This document shows, one piece after another, positions 31,238 to 42,484 of a DNA stretch of 64,000 nucleotides; position 1 is the first letter of the stretch; the number at the start of each line of letters is the position of its first letter. The notes beneath the pieces are model-generated. The model was not told where the DNA came from and did not search any database. It saw nothing but the letters and a program-made list of their open reading frames with translations. The translations under genes and the position numbers were made by a program. This DNA is from Streptococcus sp. NPS 308 (GTDB lineage Bacteria; Bacillota; Bacilli; Lactobacillales; Streptococcaceae). The DNA lies in the NCBI RefSeq assembly GCF_002355895.1, contig NZ_AP017652.1, positions 467,001 to 531,000 of the forward strand, read 5' to 3'.

Positions 31238-31246
31238 ATTATATCA
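31238..31246 (-). promoter_or_regulatory. Extended -10 promoter of nanR
   Basis: The reverse strand reads TGATATAAT about 60 bp before the nanR start. No copy of the NanR-type inverted repeat is seen here, so autoregulation is not evident. Confidence 0.6.
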
Positions 31247-31333
31247 TAGAAGGTTGGATAACAAAATAAAAATGCGTTTTGGATGAAATCTCAAAAAAGA
31301 GATAGACTTTTCCAAGAGTTTCTCCATAAAATA

Positions 31334-31342
31334 TGGTACAAT
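31334..31342 (+). promoter_or_regulatory. Extended -10 promoter of pbp2B
   Basis: TGGTACAAT, without a good -35, is about 90 bp before the start codon. Confidence 0.55.
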
Positions 31343-31433
31343 GAAAAGTACTGGTCTTCGGTCAAATCCTAGTATTTTTTAGCTGAGATTTATCCGGAAG
31401 ATCTGCAATTTTCTAGAAAAGGGTCTTAGTTGT

Positions 31434-33476
31434 ATGAGAAAATTTAATAGCCACTCGATTCCGATTCGGCTTAATTTACTGTTTGCGATTGTCATCCTGC
31501 TCTTTATGGCCATTATTGGTCGATTGTTATACATGCAGGTACTGAATAAAGACTTCTATGAGGCAAAGTTGGCATCAGCCAGCCAGACTAGGGTAACAAC
31601 CAGTTCAGCTCGTGGCCAAATCTACGATGCAACAGGCAAACCCTTGGTAGAAAACACACTCAAGCAAGTTGTTTCTTTCACACGAAACAATAAGATGACG
31701 GCAGCAGAGTTAAAGGAGACGGCTAAAAAACTGCTGACGTATGTGAATGTCACTTCCCCTGAACTCACAGACCGTCAGATTGCGGACTATTACTTAGCTG
31801 ACCAAGAAATCTACAAGAAGACAGTCGAGGCCCTTCCAAGTGACAAACGCCTGGATTCAGATGGAAATCGCTTATCGGAAGCGACACTTTACAATAATGC
31901 GGTTGAAAGTATTGACGTGAGTCAACTCAATTATACAGATGAGCAAAAAAAGGAAATCTATCTGTTTAGCCAGCTCAATGCAGTTGGAAATTTCGCAACT
32001 GGAACCATTTCAACAGATGCCTTGGATGATACGCAAGTTGCACTTGTAGCTTCTGCGTCCAAGGAATTACCGGGCATTAGCATTTCAACCTCATGGGACC
32101 GAAAAGTACTGGACACTTCTTTATCGTCTATCGTCGGTAGTGTTTCCAGTGAAAAGTCAGGTCTTCCAGCAGAGGAAGTTGACGCTTATCTCAAGAAAGG
32201 ATACTCTCTCAATGACCGAGTGGGGACTTCCTATCTTGAAAAGCAATATGAAGACGTCCTTCAAGGCAAACGCTCCGTCAAGGAAATCCACCTCGACAAG
32301 CACGGAAATATGGAAAGTGTGGAAAATGTCGAAGAAGGAAGCAAAGGAAACAATATCAAGTTAACGATTGACCTAGCTTTCCAGAATAGTGTGGATGACC
32401 TACTCAAGAGCTACTTCAACTCAGAGTTGGGTAACGGTGGAGCCAAATATTCTGAAGGAGTCTACGCTGTAGCCCTCAATCCTAAAACCGGTGCAGTTCT
32501 GGCGATGTCAGGTGTCAAGCATGATGTCGAATCCGGGAAATTAAGTTCAGATTCGCTTGGAACGATAACCAATGTCTTTGTACCAGGATCTGTTGTTAAA
32601 GCAGCGACCATCAGCTCTGGTTGGGAAAATGGAGTCTTGTCAGGCAATCAAACCTTGACAGACCAGCCGATTGTTTTCCAAGGTTCGGCCCCTATCAATT
32701 CATGGTACACCTTGTCCTATGGCTCTTTCCCGATCACAGCAGTTGAGGCTCTAGAGTACTCTTCTAATACCTACATGGTTCAAACCGCGCTAGGAATCAT
32801 GGGACAGACCTACACGCCAAACATGGTGGCTGCAACGGGACAGTTAGAGACTGCAATGGGCAAATTGCGATCAACCTTTGGGGAATACGGACTCGGAGCT
32901 TCAACAGGGATTGACCTCCCAGATGAATCCACAGGATTCACGCCAAAAGAATTTGATTTGGGGAACTATATCAATAATTCCTTTGGTCAGTTTGATAACT
33001 ACACACCGATGCAGTTAGCCCAGTATGTCGCAACCATTGCAAACAATGGTGTGCGTTTAGCTCCTCACATCGTTGAAGGAATCTATGGCAACAATGACCA
33101 AGGTGGCTTAGGCAGTCTAGTTCAGGAAACAGCTGCCAAGGAAATGAACAAGGTCAATATCTCAGAAGCCGATATGGCTATCTTGCACCAAGGTTTCTAT
33201 CAAGTTTCGCATGGAACGAGTGCCCTTACGACAGGTCGTGCCTTTTCAAATGGCGCAGCCGTATCCATCAGTGGGAAAACGGGTACTGCCGAAAGTTACG
33301 TTAATGGCGGTCAAAAAGCTAATAACACCAATGCCGTCGCCTATGCACCGTCGGATAATCCCCAAATTGCGGTCGCAGTCGTCTTTCCTCATAACACCAA
33401 TCTAACAAACGGTGTTGGACCTTCCATTGCGCGCGACATTATCAACCTTTATAACCAACACCATCCAATGAATTAG
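31434..33476 (+). CDS. pbp2B: Penicillin-binding protein 2B
   Basis: Class B transpeptidase for peripheral peptidoglycan synthesis and a main beta-lactam target. 680 residues, the same length as in S. pneumoniae R6. One N-terminal membrane helix (about 12-33), a dimerisation domain (about 50-320), then the transpeptidase with active Ser386 in GSVVKAA, SSN at 443-445 and KTGTAES near 615. Thr446 after SSN is the susceptible-type residue, but residue 476 is Gly in AMGKLR, where susceptible pneumococci have Glu. RecR and Ddl follow, as usual. Confidence 0.97.
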   Translation: MRKFNSHSIPIRLNLLFAIVILLFMAIIGRLLYMQVLNKDFYEAKLASASQTRVTTSSARGQIYDATGKPLVENTLKQVVSFTRNNKMTAAELKETAKKLLTYVNVTSPELTDRQIADYYLADQEIYKKTVEALPSDKRLDSDGNRLSEATLYNNAVESIDVSQLNYTDEQKKEIYLFSQLNAVGNFATGTISTDALDDTQVALVASASKELPGISISTSWDRKVLDTSLSSIVGSVSSEKSGLPAEEVDAYLKKGYSLNDRVGTSYLEKQYEDVLQGKRSVKEIHLDKHGNMESVENVEEGSKGNNIKLTIDLAFQNSVDDLLKSYFNSELGNGGAKYSEGVYAVALNPKTGAVLAMSGVKHDVESGKLSSDSLGTITNVFVPGSVVKAATISSGWENGVLSGNQTLTDQPIVFQGSAPINSWYTLSYGSFPITAVEALEYSSNTYMVQTALGIMGQTYTPNMVAATGQLETAMGKLRSTFGEYGLGASTGIDLPDESTGFTPKEFDLGNYINNSFGQFDNYTPMQLAQYVATIANNGVRLAPHIVEGIYGNNDQGGLGSLVQETAAKEMNKVNISEADMAILHQGFYQVSHGTSALTTGRAFSNGAAVSISGKTGTAESYVNGGQKANNTNAVAYAPSDNPQIAVAVVFPHNTNLTNGVGPSIARDIINLYNQHHPMN

Positions 33477-33486
33477 AAAGGAACTT

Positions 33487-34083
33487 ATGCTGTATCCAAC
33501 ACCTATTGCCAAGCTGATTGATAGCTATTCCAAGCTTCCGGGTATCGGGATCAAAACGGCTACCCGCCTCGCCTTCTATACCATTGGAATGTCTGATGAC
33601 GATGTCAATGAATTTGCCAAGAATCTCCTATCTGCCAAGCGGGAATTAACCTATTGTTCCATCTGTGGCCGTTTGACCGATGATGATCCTTGCTCGATCT
33701 GTACGGATCCGACTCGAGACCAGACAACCATCTTAGTGCTAGAAGATAGTCGCGATGTGGCTGCTATGGAAAACATCCAAGAATACCACGGACTCTATCA
33801 TGTCTTGCATGGACTCATTTCTCCGATGAATGGCATTAGCCCAGATGATATCAATCTCAAGAGTCTCATGACTCGTCTCATGGATAACGAGGTTTCAGAG
33901 GTTATTGTGGCAACCAATGCGACAGCAGATGGAGAAGCGACCTCTATGTATCTCTCTCGTTTGCTCAAACCAGCTGGTATCAAAGTCACTCGTCTAGCAC
34001 GAGGACTAGCCGTGGGAGCAGATATCGAGTATGCGGACGAAGTCACACTCTTACGAGCCATTGAAAATCGGACAGAGTTGTAA
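33487..34083 (+). CDS. recR: Recombination mediator RecR
   Basis: 198 residues. HhH region ([16 protein letters not shown]), four-Cys zinc finger [16 protein letters not shown] and TOPRIM domain (VLEDSRDV, then [14 protein letters not shown]). Helps RecF and RecO load RecA at gaps. Starts 10 bp after pbp2B. Confidence 0.97.
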   Translation: MLYPTPIAKLIDSYSKLPGIGIKTATRLAFYTIGMSDDDVNEFAKNLLSAKRELTYCSICGRLTDDDPCSICTDPTRDQTTILVLEDSRDVAAMENIQEYHGLYHVLHGLISPMNGISPDDINLKSLMTRLMDNEVSEVIVATNATADGEATSMYLSRLLKPAGIKVTRLARGLAVGADIEYADEVTLLRAIENRTEL

Positions 34084-34127
34084 GTTTGGACAAATTTACG
34101 AATTCAATTCATTTAGTTAAAAACCAA

Positions 34128-34160
34128 GGAGACCGAATTTGATGTTAACGGTCTCTTTTT
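34128..34160 (+). terminator. Terminator after recR
   Basis: GGAGACCG / CGGTCTCT with a 13-nt loop, then TTTTTA. Confidence 0.82.
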
Positions 34161-34212
34161 ATCTCTCTGAAATTCTAGTACCATGTTCAAGTTTCAAAAA
34201 AAGAAGCAAATA

Positions 34213-34221
34213 TGATATACT
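34213..34221 (+). promoter_or_regulatory. Extended -10 promoter of ddl
   Basis: TGATATACT, 37 bp before the ddl start and just after the recR terminator. Confidence 0.6.
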
Positions 34222-34258
34222 AAAGAACGAGTATTCTATTAGAATTAGGACAAGCAAT

Positions 34259-35302
34259 ATGAAACAAACGATTATTCTTTTATATGGTGGGCGTAGTGCA
34301 GAGCGTGAAGTCTCTGTCCTTTCAGCTGAAAGTGTTATGCGTGCGGTCAACTACGACCGTTTCACAGTCAAGACTTTCTTCATCAGCCAGTCAGGTGACT
34401 TTATCAAAACGCAAGAATTTAGCCAGACTCCAGGTCAAGAGGATCGTCTCATGACTAATGAGACCATTGACTGGGACAAGAAAATCGCGCCAAGTACTAT
34501 CTACGAAGAAGGCGCTGTGGTCTTTCCAGTTCTTCATGGCCCAATGGGAGAAGATGGCTCTGTTCAAGGATTTCTTGAAGTTTTGAAAATGCCTTATGTC
34601 GGCTGCAATATCTTGTCATCCAGTCTTGCCATGGATAAAATCACGACCAAGCGTGTCTTGGAGTCTGCTGGGATTGCCCAAGTACCTTATGTGGCCATCG
34701 TTGAAGGCGATGATGTGACTGCTAAAATCGCTGAAGTTGAAGAAAAACTGACGTATCCAGTCTTCACGAAGCCGTCAAACATGGGTTCCAGTGTCGGTAT
34801 TTCTAAGTCTGAAAACCATGAGGAACTCCGCCAAGCTTTGGAGCTTGCCTTCCAATATGACAGCCGTGTCTTGGTAGAGCAAGGGGTGAATGCCCGTGAA
34901 ATCGAGGTTGGTCTTTTGGGCAACTACGATGTGAAGAGCACGCTTCCTGGTGAAGTGGTCAAGGATGTTGCCTTTTATGACTATGATGCCAAATATATCG
35001 ATAACAAGATTACCATGGACATCCCAGCCAAGATTAGTGATGATGTAGTAGCTTTCATGCGTCGAAATGCAGAAACAGCCTTCCGTGCCATCGGTGGTCT
35101 CGGTCTGTCTCGTTGTGATTTCTTCTATACAGACAAGGGCGAGATTTTCCTAAACGAGCTCAATACCATGCCAGGCTTCACTCAGTGGTCTATGTACCCA
35201 CTACTTTGGGACAATATGGGAATCAGCTACCCAGAACTAATCGAGCGTTTGGTTGACCTTGCTAAGGAAAGTTTTGACAAGCGCGAAGCGCATTTGCTAT
35301 AA
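34259..35302 (+). CDS. ddl: D-alanine--D-alanine ligase
   Basis: 347 residues from ATG 34259, beginning [23 protein letters not shown]-grasp enzyme joining two D-Ala for the peptidoglycan stem. Motifs: [39 protein letters not shown]. An in-frame extension to 34139 runs through the recR terminator and the promoter and is not real. MurF, its user, is the next gene. Confidence 0.98.
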   Translation: MKQTIILLYGGRSAEREVSVLSAESVMRAVNYDRFTVKTFFISQSGDFIKTQEFSQTPGQEDRLMTNETIDWDKKIAPSTIYEEGAVVFPVLHGPMGEDGSVQGFLEVLKMPYVGCNILSSSLAMDKITTKRVLESAGIAQVPYVAIVEGDDVTAKIAEVEEKLTYPVFTKPSNMGSSVGISKSENHEELRQALELAFQYDSRVLVEQGVNAREIEVGLLGNYDVKSTLPGEVVKDVAFYDYDAKYIDNKITMDIPAKISDDVVAFMRRNAETAFRAIGGLGLSRCDFFYTDKGEIFLNELNTMPGFTQWSMYPLLWDNMGISYPELIERLVDLAKESFDKREAHLL

Positions 35303-35384
35303 AATGAAAGAGAGGGTAGAAGACGGAACCGTCACTGTAGGTGATTAGAGTTCTAGGACTTCACCCCTTTTTAAAGGAGTAGAA

Positions 35385-36758
35385 ATGAAATTAACGATCC
35401 ATGAAGTGGCCCAAGTTGTTGGAGCTAAAAATGATGTTAGTCTTTTTGCGGATACCCAGTTAGAAAAGGCTGAGTTTGACAGTCGTTTGATTACTACAGG
35501 GGACTTGTTTGTGCCCCTTAAGGGAGCGCGTGACGGTCATGACTTTATCGAAACAGCTTTTGAAAATGGTGCAGTAGTAACCTTGACTGAGAAAGAGGTT
35601 GCAAATCATCCCTACATTCTAGTAGATGATATCTTGACTGCCTTTCAAACTCTCGCAGCCTACTATCTTGAAAAAAGAGCGGTTGATGTCTTTGCGGTTA
35701 CAGGTTCAAATGGTAAGACAACGACCAAGGATATGTTGGCGCATTTACTGTCAACAACCTACAAGACCTACAAAACACAAGGCAATTACAATAACGAGAT
35801 CGGACTTCCTTATACAGTTCTTCATATGCCTGATGATACTGAAAAGTTGGTCTTGGAGATGGGGCAGGATCACCTTGGAGATATCCATCTCTTGTCTGAA
35901 TTGGCTCACCCCAAGACAGCCATCGTGACCTTGGTTGGAGAAGCTCATTTGGCCTTTTTCAAAGACCGTTCCGAGATTGCTAAAGGGAAAATGCAAATTG
36001 CAGATGGTATGGCGCCTGGTTCCTTGCTTTTAGCACCAGCCGACTCCATTGTAGAGGACTATTTGCCCACTGATAAAAAAGTGGTCCGTTTTGGGCAAGG
36101 AGCAGAGCTGGAAATTACAGACTTGATTGAGCGCAAGGATAGTCTGACCTTTAAGGCTAATTTCTTGGAGCAAACCCTTGATTTGCCAGTAACTGGCAAG
36201 TACAACGCTACTAATGCTATGATTGCATCATATGTTGCCCTGCAAGAGGGAGTTTCAGAGGAGCAAATTCGTCAGGCTTTTCATAATCTCGAATTGACGC
36301 GTAATCGTACCGAGTGGAAGAAAGCGGCCAATGGAGCAGATATCCTGTCAGATGTGTATAATGCCAATCCTACAGCGATGAAGTTGATTTTGGAGACTTT
36401 TTCGGCTATTCCAGCCAACGAAGGAGGCAAGAAAATTGCTGTTCTAGCAGATATGAAGGAATTAGGTAGCCAGTCTGTCCAACTCCATAACCAGATGATT
36501 TTGAGCCTTTCTCCAGATGTGCTTGATACTGTTATTTTCTATGGAGAAGACATTGCGGAATTAAGCCAACTGGCCAGTCAAATGTTCCCAATCGGTCACG
36601 TTTTCTACTTTAAGAAAACAGCCGACGAGGATCAATTTGAAGACCTAGTCAAGCAGGTTAAGGAAAGCCTCAGTGCCAATGACCAAATCTTGCTCAAAGG
36701 CTCTAACTCAATGAATCTAGCTAAGTTGGTAGAAAGTTTAGAAAATGGGAGCAAGTGA
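35385..36758 (+). CDS. murF: UDP-MurNAc-tripeptide:D-Ala-D-Ala ligase MurF
   Basis: 457 residues. Mur ligase with ATP loop VTGSNGKTTTKDM near residue 105, GNYNNEIGLP and the family's C-terminal MLADMKELG-like segment (AVLADMKELG). Adds D-Ala-D-Ala made by Ddl to the muramyl tripeptide. Overlaps the Nudix gene by 14 bp. Confidence 0.98.
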   Translation: MKLTIHEVAQVVGAKNDVSLFADTQLEKAEFDSRLITTGDLFVPLKGARDGHDFIETAFENGAVVTLTEKEVANHPYILVDDILTAFQTLAAYYLEKRAVDVFAVTGSNGKTTTKDMLAHLLSTTYKTYKTQGNYNNEIGLPYTVLHMPDDTEKLVLEMGQDHLGDIHLLSELAHPKTAIVTLVGEAHLAFFKDRSEIAKGKMQIADGMAPGSLLLAPADSIVEDYLPTDKKVVRFGQGAELEITDLIERKDSLTFKANFLEQTLDLPVTGKYNATNAMIASYVALQEGVSEEQIRQAFHNLELTRNRTEWKKAANGADILSDVYNANPTAMKLILETFSAIPANEGGKKIAVLADMKELGSQSVQLHNQMILSLSPDVLDTVIFYGEDIAELSQLASQMFPIGHVFYFKKTADEDQFEDLVKQVKESLSANDQILLKGSNSMNLAKLVESLENGSK

Positions 36759-37356
36759 TTTTGCCAAGTATCTGCAAAGAATGCTAGCCATTACGGATAC
36801 TGGATTAACCTTTACAAAAGATCCTTTCGACCGTGAGCGCTACGAGGACTTGCGAAGTCTGTTATCTGAAATGTTGAATCAGGTATCAGACCTCGATGCA
36901 GAAGAAGTTGCAGAAGTCTTGAAACCAACTTCCGCTTATGCAACTCCTCTGATGGACGTCCGCGCTTGGATTGTTGAGGATGAAAAAGTCTGTTTAGTTA
37001 GAGGAAAAGGGGAGGATAGTTGGGCTTTGCCAGGTGGTTTTGGTGAAGTCGGATATTCTCCAACCGAAAATATTCTTAAAGAAATTGAAGAAGAAACCGG
37101 TTTTACAGCAAAAACTGAAAGGTTACTTGCAGTTTTTGATACCAATCGTTTCCAACTGCAGAGCAAACAATATGCAAAGTTTGTCTTTGAATGTAAGCTT
37201 CTTGATGGACAATTTCAAGAAAATCAAGAGATTGCTGAGCTTCAATTTTTTGCCATTGACCAATTGCCAGTCTTATCTGAAAAACGCATCACAAAAGAAC
37301 AAATGGAGATTCTTTGGCAAATTCATCAAGGACAAAGAGAGCAATATCTTGACTAA
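36745..37356 (+). CDS. Nudix hydrolase with N-terminal Nudix_N domain
   Basis: 203 residues. The first 60 resemble the Nudix_N domain (SDFAKYLQRMLAITDTGL); the Nudix core follows with LPGGFGEVGYSPTENILKEI and EEETGF. The canonical Arg of REUxEE is replaced by Lys and the box is slightly changed, but the metal-binding Glu residues are present. Likely substrate ADP-ribose or a similar nucleoside diphosphate derivative; not provable here. Overlap with murF by 14 bp implies coupled translation. Confidence 0.88.
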   Translation: MGASDFAKYLQRMLAITDTGLTFTKDPFDRERYEDLRSLLSEMLNQVSDLDAEEVAEVLKPTSAYATPLMDVRAWIVEDEKVCLVRGKGEDSWALPGGFGEVGYSPTENILKEIEEETGFTAKTERLLAVFDTNRFQLQSKQYAKFVFECKLLDGQFQENQEIAELQFFAIDQLPVLSEKRITKEQMEILWQIHQGQREQYLD

Positions 37357-37400
37357 GAAGATTATTATCGTATTTCTGAATTCATTTTTTTCGATTGACA

Positions 37401-37409
37401 TGGTATAAT
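37401..37409 (+). promoter_or_regulatory. Extended -10 promoter of the TIGR02206 gene
   Basis: TGGTATAAT, 36 bp before the start codon; no matching -35. Confidence 0.62.
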
Positions 37410-37444
37410 ATGTGAGAAGATTTTGAAATAATGAGGAATATTAA

Positions 37445-38149
37445 ATGAATTTATGGGATATTTTCTTTACTACGCAAGCGACAGAACCCCCCCAATTTGA
37501 TCTTGTCTGGTATGTAAGTTTATTTACGTTATTAGCTTTGACCTTCTACGCTTCTTATCGCTATTACGATAAAAAAGGCTACCAACGTTTTTTCCAAATT
37601 TTGCAAGCTGTCCAGTTGATCCTTCTCTACAGTTGGTACTGGGGAAATCACATGCCACTGTCAGAAAGTTTACCATTTTATCATTGTCGTATGGCGATGT
37701 TTGTAGTGCTGTTACTTCCTGGTAAGTCAATGTACAAGCAATATTTTTCTCTACTTGGAATCTTTGGAACGCTAGCGGCTTTTGTTTATCCAGTACCAGA
37801 TGCCTATCCTTTTCCCCACATAGCCATCCTATCTTTCATTTTTGGTCACCTAGCTCTTCTAGGAAATTCTTTGGTTTATTTATTTAGACACTATGATTCT
37901 CAATTATTGGATGTTAAGAGGATTGTTTTATTAACCTTTTCACTTAATGCTCTGATTTTTGTGGTTAATTTAGTGACTGGAGGAGATTATGGTTTCTTGA
38001 CAAAGCCACCATTAGTTGGTGATCATGGCTTAGTGGCCAATTATCTGATTGTGTCGCTGGTGTTAGCTACAGCTATTAGTTTGACTAAGAAAGTATTGGA
38101 AGTTTTTTTAGAGCAGAAAGCAGAAAAAATACTTGTGAAGAAAGCTTAA
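37445..38149 (+). CDS. TIGR02206 (YwaF-like) membrane protein
   Basis: 234 residues with about six or seven membrane helices; the first is WYVSLFTLLALTFYASY. Motifs such as LPFYHCRMAMFVVLLL and GDHGLVANYLIVSL match the TIGR02206 integral membrane family of Firmicutes. Function unknown. Its own promoter and terminator make it a single gene between the murF group and the division cluster. Confidence 0.85.
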   Translation: MNLWDIFFTTQATEPPQFDLVWYVSLFTLLALTFYASYRYYDKKGYQRFFQILQAVQLILLYSWYWGNHMPLSESLPFYHCRMAMFVVLLLPGKSMYKQYFSLLGIFGTLAAFVYPVPDAYPFPHIAILSFIFGHLALLGNSLVYLFRHYDSQLLDVKRIVLLTFSLNALIFVVNLVTGGDYGFLTKPPLVGDHGLVANYLIVSLVLATAISLTKKVLEVFLEQKAEKILVKKA

Positions 38150-38168
38150 ATATAAGCTTTCTTTTTTT
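38138..38168 (+). terminator. Terminator overlapping the end of the TIGR02206 gene
   Basis: AAGAAAGCTTA pairs with TAAGCTTTCTT, followed by five T. The stop codon is inside the loop side of the stem. Confidence 0.88.
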
Positions 38169-38279
38169 GTAAAAAACGATACTTTTTTTAAAGTTAGGCT
38201 GTTAAGATAAAAAAATAGAAATAAAAAGCGAAAAATGACTAGGAAATTTATCAAAATCTGAGCACAATCGGATTTTTTG

Positions 38280-38288
38280 TGTTATAAT
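38280..38288 (+). promoter_or_regulatory. Extended -10 promoter of ftsA
   Basis: TGTTATAAT, about 78 bp before the ftsA start; the -35 region (GAGCAC) is poor. Confidence 0.6.
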
Positions 38289-38365
38289 ATTCTGTGAATA
38301 GCTATGCCCAAGTATAGTTATTAAATAGAAGTGAGAAACTTGGAAGATAGAGAGGATGCGATGTA

Positions 38366-39736
38366 ATGACTAGAGATGGTTTTTTTACAGGCTTAGATAT
38401 CGGAACTAGCTCAATTAAAGTGCTAGTAGCTGAGCATAGAGATGGCGAAGTAAACGTAATTGGTGTAAGTAACGCCAAAAGTAAAGGTGTCAAAGACGGA
38501 ATTATTGTTGATATTGAAGCAGCTGCTTCAGCGATCAAATCAGCAATCACACAGGCAGAAGAGAAAGCTGGTATTTCTATTAAGTCTGTTAACGTTGGAC
38601 TTCCAGCAAACCTCTTGCAGGTCGAACCAACACAAGGAATGATTCCTGTTACTTCAGATACCAAAGAAATCACAGACCAGGATGTTGAGAATGTTGTCAA
38701 ATCAGCTTTGACAAAGAGCATGACTCCTGATCGTGAAGTGATTACCTTTATTCCTGAAGAATTCATCGTGGATGGATTTCAAGGTATTCGTGACCCTCGT
38801 GGTATGATGGGTGTCCGTTTGGAAATGCGTGGTCTGCTTTACACAGGACCTCGTACAATTCTACACAATCTCCGCAAGACAGTGGAGCGTGTAGGTATCC
38901 ATGTTGATAATGTGATTATCTCACCATTGGCAATCGTAAACTCAGTTCTCAATGAAGGTGAACGTGAATTTGGTGCGACTGTCATCGATATGGGTGGAGG
39001 TCAAACTACTGTAGCGACTATCCGTAACCAGGAATTGCAATTCACCAACATCTACCAAGAAGGTGGAGATTACGTTACAAAAGACATTTCTAAAGTCTTA
39101 AAAACATCTCAAAAAATTGCTGAAAGTTTGAAACTGAACTATGGTGAAGCTTATGTTCCACTAGCAAGTAACGAAACTTTCCAAGTTGAAGTAATCGGTG
39201 AAGTAGAACCTGTTGAAGTGACAGAAAGCTACTTAGCAGAAATTATTTCAGCACGCATCAAACATATCTTTGACCAAATCAAACAAGAGCTTGAAAGAAG
39301 ACACTTGTTAGATTTGCCAGGTGGTATCGTCCTTATTGGTGGAAATGCAATTTTGCCAGGAATTGTTGAATTGGCCCAAGAAGTATTTGGTGTTCGCGTA
39401 AAACTTCACGTACCAAACCAAGTGGGAATTCGCAACCCTGCATTTGCTCATGTGATTAGTTTGTCTGAGTTTGCTGGTAAATTGACAGAAGTGAATCTTC
39501 TTGCTCAAAAAGCGGTTAAAGGAGACGAATTCCTTCGTCAAAAACCAATCAACTTTGGCATTCCAAATCAACGTTTAAATCCAGTAGCGCAACCAAGTCC
39601 AACACAAGCAGCTCCAGCTGAAACTGTGACGGAAGCTCCAGTTGCTCCTAAGGAAGAATTCCAGGCAAGTTCTCAAAGTAAACCGAAGCTAACAGAACGT
39701 TTCCGTGGTTTGATCGGAAGCATGTTTGATGAATAA
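38366..39736 (+). CDS. ftsA: Cell division protein FtsA
   Basis: 456 residues. Actin-like protein that tethers FtsZ to the membrane. Phosphate loop GLDIGTSSIKV near residue 8, the 1C domain (about 85-165), VIDMGGGQTTVA and GGIVLIGGNAILPG. A disordered linker rich in Pro, Ala and Gln leads to the amphipathic anchor LTERFRGLIGSMF at the C terminus. FtsZ follows after 16 bp. Confidence 0.98.
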   Translation: MTRDGFFTGLDIGTSSIKVLVAEHRDGEVNVIGVSNAKSKGVKDGIIVDIEAAASAIKSAITQAEEKAGISIKSVNVGLPANLLQVEPTQGMIPVTSDTKEITDQDVENVVKSALTKSMTPDREVITFIPEEFIVDGFQGIRDPRGMMGVRLEMRGLLYTGPRTILHNLRKTVERVGIHVDNVIISPLAIVNSVLNEGEREFGATVIDMGGGQTTVATIRNQELQFTNIYQEGGDYVTKDISKVLKTSQKIAESLKLNYGEAYVPLASNETFQVEVIGEVEPVEVTESYLAEIISARIKHIFDQIKQELERRHLLDLPGGIVLIGGNAILPGIVELAQEVFGVRVKLHVPNQVGIRNPAFAHVISLSEFAGKLTEVNLLAQKAVKGDEFLRQKPINFGIPNQRLNPVAQPSPTQAAPAETVTEAPVAPKEEFQASSQSKPKLTERFRGLIGSMFDE

Positions 39737-39746
39737 AAGAGGATAA

Positions 39747-41009
<1,263 letters not shown>

Positions 41010-41012
41010 TCA

Positions 41013-41684
41013 ATGAATTTGAAAAAAAATACTGAATTGGTTTTTCAGCAAATAGCTGATGCTAGTCAAGAAGCCAACCGTGCTTTAGATGCTGTTTCAG
41101 TTATTGCAGTGACAAAATATGTAGACATACAAACAGCGGAAGCCTTGCTTCCGCTTGGTGTCCGTCATATAGGTGAAAATCGAGTTGATAAATTCTTAGA
41201 AAAATATCAGGCCTTGAAAGATTATCCAGTCACTTGGCATTTAATAGGAACACTACAAAGACGGAAAGTAAAAGAAGTAATCCCATATGTGGATTACTTT
41301 CATGCTTTAGACTCCCTAAAATTGGCTCAGGAAATTCAAAAGAGAAGAGACCAGGTTATCAAGTGTTTCTTGCAGGTCAATATTTCTGGGGAAGAAAGCA
41401 AGCATGGGTTTTCAAAAGAAGAATTGCTAGAACTTTTGCCAGAATTGGCTAAGTTAGATCAGATTGAGTATGTTGGTTTAATGACCATGGCTCCTTTTGA
41501 GGCAGATAGTGAGGAATTGAAAGAAATTTTCAAAGAAACACAAGCTCTGCAGGCAGAAATTAGAGAAAAACAAATCCCTAATATGCCGATGACAGAACTC
41601 AGCATGGGAATGAGTCGTGATTTCAAAGAAGCCATTCAGTTCGGCTCAACCTTTGTTCGAATCGGTACAGCATTTTTTAAATAG
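41013..41684 (+). CDS. ylmE: PLP homeostasis protein YggS/YlmE
   Basis: 223 residues, YggS/PROSC family. PLP lysine in AVTKYVDI near residue 34, then GENRVDKFLEKY and WHLIGTLQRRK. Balances pyridoxal phosphate and amino acid pools; its role in the division cluster is not clear. No catalytic racemase partner domain, as usual for the family. Confidence 0.96.
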   Translation: MNLKKNTELVFQQIADASQEANRALDAVSVIAVTKYVDIQTAEALLPLGVRHIGENRVDKFLEKYQALKDYPVTWHLIGTLQRRKVKEVIPYVDYFHALDSLKLAQEIQKRRDQVIKCFLQVNISGEESKHGFSKEELLELLPELAKLDQIEYVGLMTMAPFEADSEELKEIFKETQALQAEIREKQIPNMPMTELSMGMSRDFKEAIQFGSTFVRIGTAFFK

Positions 41685-41693
41685 GAGAGAGCT

Positions 41694-42224
41694 ATGTCTT
41701 TAAAAGATAAATTCGATAAATTTATAGATTATTTCACAGAAGATGGAGAGGAAACAACTAACTACCAGCCTCAACAAGAGGAAACAGTTCGTCCAGCCGT
41801 TTCAACTTCTAAGGAATTACCAGCACCTGCTCAGTCAGGACCAGCAAAAGATGCAAACATTACTCGCTTACATGCTCGTCAACAAGAATTGGCAATGCAA
41901 AGCCATCGTTCTGATGAGAAAGTAACAATCGACGTTCGCTATCCAAGAAAATATGAAGATGCAACTGAAATTGTTAATTTGTTAGCTGGAAATGAAAGTA
42001 TCTTGATCGATTTCCAATATATGACAGAAGTACAAGCCCGTCGTTGCCTTGATTACTTGGATGGAGCTCGTCATGTCTTGGCTGGAAATATGAAAAAAGT
42101 TGCGAGCACGATGTATCTATTGACTCCTGTTAATGTCATTGTGAATATTGAAGATATCAAACTTCCAGATGAATCACAAAGCGCTGAGTTTGGTTTTGAT
42201 ATTAAACGAAATAGAGCAAAATAA
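41694..42224 (+). CDS. sepF: Cell division protein SepF
   Basis: 176 residues. N-terminal amphipathic membrane helix ([16 protein letters not shown]), a disordered linker (about 20-75) and the dimeric SepF core with [19 protein letters not shown] and [12 protein letters not shown]. Bundles FtsZ and anchors it. The stop shares its last base with the start of ylmG (TAATG). Confidence 0.96.
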   Translation: MSLKDKFDKFIDYFTEDGEETTNYQPQQEETVRPAVSTSKELPAPAQSGPAKDANITRLHARQQELAMQSHRSDEKVTIDVRYPRKYEDATEIVNLLAGNESILIDFQYMTEVQARRCLDYLDGARHVLAGNMKKVASTMYLLTPVNVIVNIEDIKLPDESQSAEFGFDIKRNRAK

Positions 42225-42484
42225 TGATTTTCTTAATCCGTTTAATCCAAAATGCGGTTAGCATTTACTCCATCATTCTCGTTGCATTTGCTCTTCTTTC
42301 ATGGTTTCCAAATGCTTATGAAAGTCAACTAGGTCGCTTAGTCATTAGACTTGCTCGTCCAGTTATCGAGCCTCTTCGTAAGCTCAATTTGCAATTTGCG
42401 GGGCTTGATTTTACTGTTTGGGCTGCGCTTATTCTAATCCAGTTTGTTGGAAATCTCTTAACACGACTAGTCCTATTACTATGA
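42224..42484 (+). CDS. ylmG: YggT family membrane protein YlmG
   Basis: 86 residues with two membrane helices (about 9-25 and 62-84) and the YggT signature RLARPVIEPLRKL. Conserved in Gram-positive division clusters, role unknown. Overlaps sepF by 1 bp and ylmH by 4 bp (ATGA). Confidence 0.95.
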   Translation: MIFLIRLIQNAVSIYSIILVAFALLSWFPNAYESQLGRLVIRLARPVIEPLRKLNLQFAGLDFTVWAALILIQFVGNLLTRLVLLL

